From Thermomonas sp. (lineage in GTDB: Bacteria > Pseudomonadota > Gammaproteobacteria > Xanthomonadales > Xanthomonadaceae), in assembly GCA_020692565.1 (NCBI GenBank), contig JAIMKJ010000024.1, positions 13,501 to 60,872 of the forward strand: 47,372 bases of DNA. The letters are read 5' to 3'. The notes beneath the pieces are model-generated. The model searched no databases and was not told the origin of the DNA. It saw nothing but the letters and a program-made list of their open reading frames with translations. The translations under genes and the position numbers were made by a program. This document shows, one piece after another, positions 23,959 to 33,108 of this stretch. Each line of letters opens with the position of its first letter. The stretch's first letter is position 1.

Positions 23959-25299
23959 TCAAGCCGCGACCGCCGGCACGTCCGCATCCGGCAGATCCCG
24001 CTCGACCTGTCTGATCGAACGTATTCCGTAGCCGATCACCGCCACTGCGACCATCGCGACCCCCAGCACGATGAACATCATTCCCAGACCACGCCCCTCG
24101 CCGACCCCGATCAGCGTACCGACCGTATCGGCCAAGGCCCCCCCGGGCATCAGCACCGGCTCGAATACGAACTCGGCCAGCGGCCCGGCCAGCAGATAGC
24201 CCAGCGGCAGCGCGGCCTCGCCGGTCATGCGCAGTATCGCCATACAGCGTCCCAGCAGATGCGACGGGACTTTGGTCTGCCACAGTGCATAACTTGCCGA
24301 CTGGGCCGGCGGAATGCTCAGGAACATCAGGAAACCGGCGACCACCAGCAACATGAACGACGGCGCCAGCCCGTGGGCCGCGATCGCCAGCCCGCTGAGC
24401 AGGCTGAAACCCAGCAGGCCATCGATCTTGCGCTTCGGGCCGCCCCAGATCGTGATCAGCAGGCCGCCTATCAGCAGGCCGCTGCAGGCCAGCGACATCT
24501 GCAGGCCGAGCAGGCGCTCGTCCTGGTTCACCACGATCAGCACCAGCGGGGTGATCGCGATGCTGGCGATGGCGAACAGGAAGCTGCCGGCGGCACTGAT
24601 GCCGAGCAAGCCCAGCAGCCCGGGGCGTTCGGCCACGTAGCGCCAGCCCTCGTGCGCTTCGCGCAGCAGGTTGTCTTCCACCTCGGGGTCGCGCGCGGGG
24701 CGCGGGATGCGCGCCAGTGCGATGCAGACCGCGCCGGCCAGGAATGTCAACGCGTCCACCACCAGCACGCCGATGATGCCCATCGTGCTCATCAGGATGC
24801 CGGCCAGCGCCGGCCCGCCCACCAGCGCCAGCCCCTGGCCGGTCTGGATCAGACCGTTGACGCGGGTGAGCTGGTCGCGTTCGGCCAACAGCGGCACGCT
24901 GGCCGCATACGCGGGCTGCAGGAACGTGTTGGTGACCGCCGTCAGGCCGACGCCCAGATACACATGCCACAGCTCGAGATGCCCGATGCCCACCAGCAGC
25001 GCCATCGTCCCGATCACCGCGACGGACACTCATTCGCAGACGATCATGGTGCGTCGGCGGTCCCAGCGGTCCACCAATGCACCGGCGAACGGCAGCAGCA
25101 GGAACGCGGGAATCGCCATCGCCACGAACACCAGCGCGAAGCGCGTGGTCGAGCCCGTGGTCTGGTACACCCACAGCCCCAGCGCGAAGGTGGTCAGACG
25201 CGAACCGACGCCCGAGATCAGCTGACCGAACCAGATCAGCAGGAAATTGCGCAGCCCGGGCGACGGATGGGCGCCCTGCGGGGCAGTGGATGCGTTCAT
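23959..25299 (-). pseudogene. MFS drug/peptide exporter interrupted by an in-frame TGA
   Basis: The start ATG (25297-25299) overlaps the NRPS stop. Codons 1-89 encode the first two membrane helices of an MFS permease of the MefA/macrolide-exporter type, including the loop DRWDRRRTMIV. Codon 90 is TGA (25030-25032). The same frame then runs 356 further codons with the remaining helices to a stop at 23959 (for example VSVAVIGTMALLVGIG directly after the TGA). The total, about 446 codons, equals a complete MFS transporter. Nothing else is lost, so this is a single nonsense change, probably TGG or CGA originally, or a base-call error. If real, export of the peptide needs another pump, or a GTG re-start at 25029 yields a truncated protein. 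Confidence 0.85.
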
Positions 25300-28200
25300 G
25301 CGCGAACTCCCGCGGACGAAGGCAGCGCACCGCGCGACTGCAGGAAGCGCAGATAACGCTCGAACAGTGTGCGGTCCGCGGGCAGACAGCGCTCGCCCCA
25401 CGGCGCGCCGATCGCCTCGGTGGCGCTGCAGTCGAAGACCGGAATGCGCATGGGGTCGGCATGCGCCGCATCGCCGGCCGAATCGACCGGTTCCGCGAAC
25501 AGGCCGGCGAACGGCTTGAGCGCGTTGTCCTCGCCCGCGGCGATCGACGCCATCAGCGCCTGCCGCCATTGCCGGTAATCGACTTCCTCGATCGGGCACA
25601 CCCGCTCGCGGATGGCGGCCACCGCGTCGGTCACCGGCAACGTATGCGGATTGAAGTAGTGGTAATTGCCGTTGGCGTCGCCAGCGCCGAGCATGACCCG
25701 CACGATGGTGCGGGCGACATAGTCCACCGGCGTCATGTCGAAAAAATCGTCGGGGGCGTGCGGCGCTTTGCCCAGTTGTACGCAGCCGCGGATCCAAGCG
25801 TTGAAATAATCGCCCGGGTTGCTGATCCCGGACACACCGTCGCCGGTGATGCGCGCCGGGCGATGGATCGCCAGCGGAACGCCGCGCGCGCGCGCCAGCA
25901 GGCCGAGCTGTTCGCTGACCCATTTGCTCTGGTTGTAGCCGCCGTCCTGCCCCGGACCGTCGGGCGGCGCGTGGGTTTCGGCGACGCTCTGCCCGGAATG
26001 GCGGCGGGTGACGTACACGCCGAGCGTGGACACCAACTGCACCGGTTTGAGATGCGCGGTGGTCGCGAGCCTGAGCACTTCGCGAGTGCCGCCGACATTG
26101 GCCGCTTCCAGATGCGCGTACGGCGCGATGAAATTGACCTGGCCGCCGTTGTGGACGATGGCGTCGACCCGCTGCGCCAGCGCCTCGAATGCCGACGGCG
26201 TCAGGCCGAGCAGCGGGCTGGACAGATCGCCCAGCACCGGCACCAGCCGCGCGGCGTCGCCTTCGCGCCACAGTCCGTAGCTTTCGAGATTGCGGCGGAT
26301 GCGTTGGACGCCGTCTTCGGCGCTGTCGGCGCGGACCAGGCACACCACCTCGGCCGCGCTGAGGTCGATCAGATCGCGCAGCACGTACGCGCCCAGAAAC
26401 CCGGTGGCACCGGTCAGCAGCACGGATTTCGGCGCAACACGCGGCGCGACCGGTGGCGCCACGCGCGCGCTGTCGATCGATTCCGGCAGCGCGACCTGGG
26501 CTTCGATATCGAAGACCTCGACCGCTTCGCCGGCGAGCATGCGATCAATGGTCGCGGACAGGCCGACGACGGTCGGCGTGGCGAACACGGCCGACAAGGG
26601 CAGCTCGACGCCCAACGCCTCGTGCAGCTTGAAGACCAGCGGCAACGTCGACAGCGAATCCCCACCGGAGGCGAAGAAGTCGTCGTCGGCGCCGAGCGAC
26701 GCGCGTCCGAGCACATCGCGCCAGACCGCGAGCACCGCGTGTTCGGTCGGCGTCTGCGGATCGCGGATCGCGCGCTCCGCGGGTGCGTCCTCGCCCGGCG
26801 CCGGCAGCGCGCGACGGTCGATCTTGCCGTTGGCGGTCAGCGGCATCGCATCGAGGAACACGAACGCCGACGGCAGCATCGCTTCGGGCAAACGTCGCGC
26901 CAGGCCGGCGCGCAGCGCGGCGGCATCGACGCCGTCCGCGACGACCGCATACGCCACCAGACGACGATCGCCCGGGCGATCCTCGCGCAACAGCACGGCC
27001 ACCGCCTGCACGCCGGGCAATGCCGCCAGCGCGTTGTCGATTTCGCCCAGTTCGATGCGGAAGCCGCGCAGCTTGATCTGGTGGTCGCGCCGACCGATGA
27101 ACTGCAGGGTGTCGTCGGAGTTCCAGCGCGCGAGATCGCCGGTGCGATACATCCGTGCGCCGGGCGCGTCGGAGAACGGATCGTCCAGGAAACGTTCCGA
27201 AGTGAGTTCGGCCGCGTTGTGATAACCGCGGGCGACGCCGTCGCCGCCGATGAACAGTTCGCCGACCACGCCGCGCGGCACGGGCTGCAGATGCCGGTCG
27301 AGCAGATGGATCCGTACGCCCGGCAGCGGCCGGCCGGCCGGCAGATCGTGGCTGGCGATTTCGGACGCATCCACGGTCGACAACAAGGTCGCGCAGACCG
27401 AGGCTTCGGTGGGGCCGTAGTGGTTGCACAGCACGACGCGACCGCCGGTCGCATCGGCGAAACGACGCACCTGTTCGACCGGCACGCTTTCGCCGCCGAT
27501 CATCATCAGATTCAATGCCGGCAGCAGCGGTTCGCGCTGCGTGCGCGTCGCCCAGCCCTCGCTCCAGCGCCGCCACAGCGCGGCCGGCGCGTCGATCGCG
27601 GTCACCCGATGTTCGCGGCAGAAACGCTCCAGCTCGAACGGACCCAGTTCGGTCGGCGCCGGATGCAGCACCAGCGCCGAACCGCAGGCCAGCGCCGGAA
27701 ACACGTCGCCCACGGACGCGTCGAAAATCAGCGGCGGAATCATCAACAGGCGCTGGTCATCGAAGCGATGACGCGCCAGGAACCCCTGCACCAGATTCAC
27801 CGCGCCGCGATGCTCCACCACCACGCCCTTGGGCGTGCCGGTGGAACCGGAGGTGTAGATCAGATAGGCCGGATCGCCCGCACCGACTTCGATCCGCGGC
27901 GCGGCGTCCGCGTCCGTGACCGCGTCGGCATGGAGCACAGGAATTCCCGACGGCAGCGTCGCCGCGCGCGCGCGCAGCAGCGGCGGCACCAGCAGCGCAG
28001 CGGCGCCGGCATCCTGCAGCAGGACCTGCAGACGTTCGTCCGGGCTGGTCGGATCCAGCGGCAGATAGGCCGCACCGGCGAGCAGTACGCCGAGCACCGC
28101 GATCACCGCATCCGCGGAACGGTCGCTCAGCACGGCGACGTATGCGCCGGGTCCGATGTCCTGCGCACACAAGGCCTGCGCGATACCGTTGGCGCGGCGC

Positions 28201-31200
28201 AACACCTGCGAATACGTCCATTCGCGCGCGGGCTCGACCAGCGCGGCGGCGTCAGGCGTACGCGCGGCCTGCAGCGCGAACAGGCCGTGCAACGTGTCGG
28301 ACTGCGATGCCAGCGCGGGTCCACCATCGCCAAGCGCGATCACAGCCGCCCTTTCGTCCGCCGACAGCAGATCGAGTCTAGACAAGGGCGTTTCCGGCTG
28401 CAGCAACACGTTTCGCAGCAGCGCGACGTATTGCGCTCCCATTCTGGCAATAGCCGCTTCACCGAACAGATCCGAGTTGTAGTCGATGGCGATATCGGCA
28501 CCGGCATCGCTTTCGAACACCTCGAGCGTCAACTCGAAACGCGACGCCGTGATCGATTGCGGTATCGGGACGGACGTCAATCCATCGTATTCGGGCGATT
28601 GTCCGCCGTCGGCGGTTTGCAAAACGAACATCACCTGGAACAGCGGCGTGCGTCCAGGAGCGCGTTCGATGTTCAAACGCTCCAGCACCCGTTCAATCGG
28701 CGCCGCGGCGTGATCGAAGGCATCCAGGCAGGCGTCGCGGGTGCTGGCGAGCAGTTCGCGGAAGGAGGGATCTCCGGAAAAGTCACCGCGAAGCGCGACA
28801 GTGTTGATCAGCATGCCGACCACGGATTCGCGTCCAACGGAAGCGCGATCAGAGACCGGCGTGCCAACCACGATATCGGTATCGCCGGTGCTACGAGTCA
28901 ACAACACCTGGAACAGCGCCATGAATGCCATGAACGAGGTGGCCCGCTGCCCGCGCGCGAACTCGCGGAACGGGTCGCACACCCGGGCCGGAACAGATGT
29001 CTGCCATCGCGCTCCGCGCACGGACGGCGCATCGGTACGCGGCTTGTCGGTCGGCAGGTCAAGCAATCCGGTCGTTCCCGACAGGATCCTTGTCCAGTAC
29101 GCGATGTCGTCTTCCAGGCGGCGCAGCCGTTCCGGAGCCGCCGACTGTACGACGATATCCGCGAATCGCAGGCAATTGCTTTCCGTTTCGGAAGTGCCTG
29201 CGCGATCCGCATTGTAGGCGCGCCGCAAATCGTCTTGGAATATCGCTGCGGACTGTGCGTCCGAGACGATGTGATGCAACACGATCACCAGGACGTGATC
29301 GTCTTCCGAGAAAGACATCACGATGGCTCTGCACAGTGGGGCGCGGGTCAGATCGAACGGAAGCGACAGCGACTCGTCGAGCAGCGACTGCGTGCTCTTT
29401 TCGACATCGCACCGTGGCACGTCGCGCATATCGACCCGGCGCAATGCGAATACCACGTTCTCGTGCACGATCTGGAACGGCTGTCCGCCTCGCTCCCCGA
29501 AGGACAGACGCAATGCGTCGTGGCGGGCGATGACGGTGGCGAATGCGCGCTCGACTGCATCCGCATCCAGTTTTCCGCGCAAGCGATATGCGCTGCCAAC
29601 ATTGTAGGCGGACGTTCCGGGACGCAGGCGCTCAAACAGCCAAAGTTGCAACTGGGCGGGCAAGAGTGGAAGTTCGCGACCCGCTTCAGCGCGGAGAGCT
29701 GCAAAAGTGTCCGGAGTGGGCGTCGCGACGCCCTTTCCGCTGATTCTCATTTCGCCGCCGCGGCCGTCTTTTCGCAGAAACGCGGCGAAGGCAGCGATGG
29801 TTGGAGCTTCGAACACTGCGCGGGAAGTGATGTCCTCTCCGTAGATAGTCCGCAATCTTCCGACCAAACGCATGACGAGCAGCGAGTGCCCGCCCGCATC
29901 AAAGAAATTATCCTGGATGCCGATTCTTTCCCGCTCCAGCACGTCCTCCCACAATGTCGCCAAACGCGCTTCCAGCGCATCGCGCGGGGCTTCGTAGCGC
30001 GATTTCCTGTACGCGTCTTCGCCCGGTTCCGGCAGGGCATCTCGATCCAGTTTGCCGTTTGGGGTCAACGGCCAGCGATCGATCATGACGTACGCGGCAG
30101 GCAGCATGTAGTCGGGCAGTTGGGTTTGAAGAGTCGCGTGCAGAGACGTTTTATCGATATCACCAGCGTCGCCAAGTTCGCAGTAAGCGACGAGCATGTT
30201 CTGGCCGGAAGCATCTTCGCGCGTCAGCACCACGGCATCTTTCACGCCGGCGCATGCGACCAGTTTCGCTTCGACTTCGCCCAATTCGACCCGATGTCCG
30301 CGGATCTTCACCTGCTGATCGTTGCGGCCTCGATACTCCAGATTTCCATCGCATAACAGGCGGGCAAAGTCGCCGGTCCTGTACATCCGCGCTCCAGTCT
30401 CATCCGGGAACGGTACCGGCACAAATCGTTCCGCCGTCAAATCCGGCCTGTTCAGATACCCGCGAGCCATCTGCGAACCGCCGATATAGATTTCGCCCGT
30501 CGCGCCAAACGGCACCGGTCTTCCGCGTGCGTCCAGCAGGTATATCCGCATATTCGCGGTAGGGCGTCCGATCGGAACCGCATGCGATTTCGGTAACTTT
30601 TCCACGGCAAGGCACGCATGTGTGACGCAGCCGACCACCGTCTCCGTAGGACCGTACTCGTTCACTACGGTCGCAGCCGGCAATACCCGCGTGCGGAATC
30701 GCTCCAGAGTGCTCGTCGCCAGTTGTTCGCCGCCTACCACCACGATGTGCGGCGTATTGGAAACCGGCGCGTACGCCAGATCCGACAACAGATCCAGATG
30801 CGCCGGCGTCAACTTGAAGAGCCATGCCTCCCGCGCTTCGAACCACGTCAGAAGCTGCGCCATCGCCGCCTGAATCTCTTCCGGCAACAGTACGACCGCC
30901 TTTCCCGACAACCATGGCGTCATCAGAGAGGTCACGGTTGCATCGAATCCAATCGGGGTAGCCACCACTGCGCCGCGCACGCGATCGTGCAGATATGCGT
31001 CACGGGCGTACTGCAGATAGTTGGCTACGCCCCGATGTTCAATCATCACGCCCTTCGGCCGGCCGGTAGACCCCGAGGTATAGATGAGGTATGCCAGATG
31101 ATCGGACCGCAGACCCGTTTCCGCCCGATCCGGATCGGTGTCCGGCAGATCCGGGCATGACCCGGGGAGAGTGTCTGGCCACAAGACCCGCGGCGGCTGC

Positions 31201-33074
31201 GCGAGTCGCGCGCAGGCCTGCGTCAGGACGGCTTGCCCCGCCGCATCGGCGAGTACCACGACCGGCCGCGCATCTTCCAGCATGCCGCCGATCCGTTCCG
31301 CCGGATAATTGGGATCCAGCGGCACGTAGGCACCTCCCGCTTTCAACACAGCGAGGACCGCTTCCACCAGTTCGGGCGTCCTGGCCATGCAAATCCCCAC
31401 GAGCGCATCCGGCCCCACCCCCATGTTTATCAGATGATGCGCAAGCCGGTTGGCCCGACGATTCAGCTCGCCATAGCCAACCGTATGCTCGCCGAACACG
31501 ACCGCGGGCGCATCCGGACACGCGAGCGCCCGACGCTCGAACCAGACGTGTACCGGCGTTTCGAGATCAAACGTGGAACGTACGCCGTCCAGCCACCGTT
31601 CGCGCCCCTGGGCGGGCATGATATCGATATCGGCGACCTGGCCGTACGGCGTGGCCGCCATCCCGCGTAGCGCTTCCACCACATAGCCCGCATAACGTTC
31701 CGCAGTCTCCGCATCGAACAGTGCCGTCGCATATTCGATGAGCCCGGCGAACCGACCATCCCGTTCGCCGATGAAGAGGGACATGTCAAATTTCGAGGTC
31801 GAAAGCGGCAGTTCAAGCCTGTCGACCTGCAGTCCTTGGAGCTCTACGCCGACTCCATCTGCGCCTTCCCAAGTGAACATCGTCTGGAACATGGGCATGT
31901 ACGCCATGCTGCGCGATGGATTCATGTATTCCACGATCTGATCGAACGGCATTTCCTGATGTTCCAGCGCCGACAGCACCGATTCCTTCACTGCTGACAG
32001 CAATGCCGCTACCGTCGACGTTTCCACCGGCTGAAGACGGATCGCGAGTGTGTTGGCAAAAAAACCGATCAGCCCTTCCAATTCCTGCCGTGACCGGTTG
32101 GCGACCGGAGTGCCGATGACGATATCGGTCTGCCCGGACAAGCGCGACAACACGATGGCCCAAGCCGCGAGACAGATCATGAACGGCGTCATGCCGTGCT
32201 TATTGGCTATCGCCTTCAGCGACGCGCTCGATTCCGGATCGAGCGCGAATGGCACTGAATTCCCGCGATAGTCCTGCACCGGCGGACGCCTGCGGTCGGT
32301 GGGCAGAGCGAGCAGCTCGGGCGCACCAGAAAGGGCTTCGCGCCAGTAAGCCAGTTCGCGTTGCATCCAGTCGCCCTGGAACCGCCGACGCTGCCAAATG
32401 GCGTAGTCGACGTACTGAATCGTCATCTCGGGCAAATCCGCAACCTCGCCGCGCGTCCTCGCCCCATAAAGCGCAGCGAGCTCTCCGATGAATATGCCCA
32501 GAGACCACCCATCCGAAACGATGTGGTGGATCGTGATCACCAGCACATGACGGGCCTCGTCTTCGCGGATCAACAGTCCACGGATCGGCGGACCATCGAC
32601 GAGATCGAACGGCTTGCTCACTTCCTCCATCTGCGAGCGCGCAACGACATCCGACGTCGCATGGCGAAGATCGATCTGCCTGAGCGCGAACGGCGTCTGC
32701 GGATCCGAAATTCGCTGGCACGGAACGCCCGCCACCACTCCGAACACTGTTCGAAGACTTTCGTGGCGCGACGACAGCCGATCCAGCGACCACTTCAGGG
32801 CATCAATATCCAACGCGCCTTCCAAGCGCAACAGCGACGACATGTGGTAAGCGCCGCTCGCTCCATCCATCTGAGCGAGAAGCCACAGCCTCTGCTGCGC
32901 ATGGGAAAGCGGAATGGCAGCGGGGCGTTCCTGGGGTGCGATCCGCAGTTCAGAACCGGCTTCTTTCTTGCCGGCAAATTTGCGCATCAACAACTCGCGT
33001 TGCTGTGGGCTCAACCTGGCCAGACGGTCTGCCAACGAGGCAGGGCCGACGGGCGATTCGGTGGACGAACTCAT
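25296..33074 (-). CDS. NRPS modules 3 and 4 with terminal thioester reductase (C-A-T-C-A-T-R)
   Basis: 2592 aa. C1 (HHIVSDGWS, about 183), A1 (YTSGSTGRPKG about 664), T1 (GGHSL about 1059), C2 (HHIVSDAQS about 1265), A2 (YTSGSTGTPKG about 1738), T2 (GGDSL about 2133) and a reductase domain from about 2218 (LLTGATGFLG; catalytic YNQSK about 2378) to the end. There is no thioesterase. The reductase releases the T-bound peptide with NAD(P)H as aldehyde, possibly further to alcohol or cyclic imine. Specificity codes read by eye: A1 DATKVGEVGK, close to Asn codes; A2 D-A-G-D-M-G-H-V-C-K, distantly like Lys-type codes. C2 has Ala instead of Gly after the catalytic Asp. A clear AAAGGAG precedes the ATG. 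Confidence 0.93.
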   Translation of the reverse strand: MSSSTESPVGPASLADRLARLSPQQRELLMRKFAGKKEAGSELRIAPQERPAAIPLSHAQQRLWLLAQMDGASGAYHMSSLLRLEGALDIDALKWSLDRLSSRHESLRTVFGVVAGVPCQRISDPQTPFALRQIDLRHATSDVVARSQMEEVSKPFDLVDGPPIRGLLIREDEARHVLVITIHHIVSDGWSLGIFIGELAALYGARTRGEVADLPEMTIQYVDYAIWQRRRFQGDWMQRELAYWREALSGAPELLALPTDRRRPPVQDYRGNSVPFALDPESSASLKAIANKHGMTPFMICLAAWAIVLSRLSGQTDIVIGTPVANRSRQELEGLIGFFANTLAIRLQPVETSTVAALLSAVKESVLSALEHQEMPFDQIVEYMNPSRSMAYMPMFQTMFTWEGADGVGVELQGLQVDRLELPLSTSKFDMSLFIGERDGRFAGLIEYATALFDAETAERYAGYVVEALRGMAATPYGQVADIDIMPAQGRERWLDGVRSTFDLETPVHVWFERRALACPDAPAVVFGEHTVGYGELNRRANRLAHHLINMGVGPDALVGICMARTPELVEAVLAVLKAGGAYVPLDPNYPAERIGGMLEDARPVVVLADAAGQAVLTQACARLAQPPRVLWPDTLPGSCPDLPDTDPDRAETGLRSDHLAYLIYTSGSTGRPKGVMIEHRGVANYLQYARDAYLHDRVRGAVVATPIGFDATVTSLMTPWLSGKAVVLLPEEIQAAMAQLLTWFEAREAWLFKLTPAHLDLLSDLAYAPVSNTPHIVVVGGEQLATSTLERFRTRVLPAATVVNEYGPTETVVGCVTHACLAVEKLPKSHAVPIGRPTANMRIYLLDARGRPVPFGATGEIYIGGSQMARGYLNRPDLTAERFVPVPFPDETGARMYRTGDFARLLCDGNLEYRGRNDQQVKIRGHRVELGEVEAKLVACAGVKDAVVLTREDASGQNMLVAYCELGDAGDIDKTSLHATLQTQLPDYMLPAAYVMIDRWPLTPNGKLDRDALPEPGEDAYRKSRYEAPRDALEARLATLWEDVLERERIGIQDNFFDAGGHSLLVMRLVGRLRTIYGEDITSRAVFEAPTIAAFAAFLRKDGRGGEMRISGKGVATPTPDTFAALRAEAGRELPLLPAQLQLWLFERLRPGTSAYNVGSAYRLRGKLDADAVERAFATVIARHDALRLSFGERGGQPFQIVHENVVFALRRVDMRDVPRCDVEKSTQSLLDESLSLPFDLTRAPLCRAIVMSFSEDDHVLVIVLHHIVSDAQSAAIFQDDLRRAYNADRAGTSETESNCLRFADIVVQSAAPERLRRLEDDIAYWTRILSGTTGLLDLPTDKPRTDAPSVRGARWQTSVPARVCDPFREFARGQRATSFMAFMALFQVLLTRSTGDTDIVVGTPVSDRASVGRESVVGMLINTVALRGDFSGDPSFRELLASTRDACLDAFDHAAAPIERVLERLNIERAPGRTPLFQVMFVLQTADGGQSPEYDGLTSVPIPQSITASRFELTLEVFESDAGADIAIDYNSDLFGEAAIARMGAQYVALLRNVLLQPETPLSRLDLLSADERAAVIALGDGGPALASQSDTLHGLFALQAARTPDAAALVEPAREWTYSQVLRRANGIAQALCAQDIGPGAYVAVLSDRSADAVIAVLGVLLAGAAYLPLDPTSPDERLQVLLQDAGAAALLVPPLLRARAATLPSGIPVLHADAVTDADAAPRIEVGAGDPAYLIYTSGSTGTPKGVVVEHRGAVNLVQGFLARHRFDDQRLLMIPPLIFDASVGDVFPALACGSALVLHPAPTELGPFELERFCREHRVTAIDAPAALWRRWSEGWATRTQREPLLPALNLMMIGGESVPVEQVRRFADATGGRVVLCNHYGPTEASVCATLLSTVDASEIASHDLPAGRPLPGVRIHLLDRHLQPVPRGVVGELFIGGDGVARGYHNAAELTSERFLDDPFSDAPGARMYRTGDLARWNSDDTLQFIGRRDHQIKLRGFRIELGEIDNALAALPGVQAVAVLLREDRPGDRRLVAYAVVADGVDAAALRAGLARRLPEAMLPSAFVFLDAMPLTANGKIDRRALPAPGEDAPAERAIRDPQTPTEHAVLAVWRDVLGRASLGADDDFFASGGDSLSTLPLVFKLHEALGVELPLSAVFATPTVVGLSATIDRMLAGEAVEVFDIEAQVALPESIDSARVAPPVAPRVAPKSVLLTGATGFLGAYVLRDLIDLSAAEVVCLVRADSAEDGVQRIRRNLESYGLWREGDAARLVPVLGDLSSPLLGLTPSAFEALAQRVDAIVHNGGQVNFIAPYAHLEAANVGGTREVLRLATTAHLKPVQLVSTLGVYVTRRHSGQSVAETHAPPDGPGQDGGYNQSKWVSEQLGLLARARGVPLAIHRPARITGDGVSGISNPGDYFNAWIRGCVQLGKAPHAPDDFFDMTPVDYVARTIVRVMLGAGDANGNYHYFNPHTLPVTDAVAAIRERVCPIEEVDYRQWRQALMASIAAGEDNALKPFAGLFAEPVDSAGDAAHADPMRIPVFDCSATEAIGAPWGERCLPADRTLFERYLRFLQSRGALPSSAGVRA

Positions 33075-33108
33075 GCGCGTGCAATCTCCTTTGCCCAGGA
33101 TCCGCCGA

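Noticed and set aside
25077..30356. A 1759-codon plus-strand open frame opposite the NRPS, and a similar 1601-codon one at 36411-41216
   Set aside because: Both are antisense shadows of high-GC NRPS genes with biased third positions; they are rich in Arg, Gln and His and show no domain. The last part of the second is simply the aldolase gene at 40137-41216.
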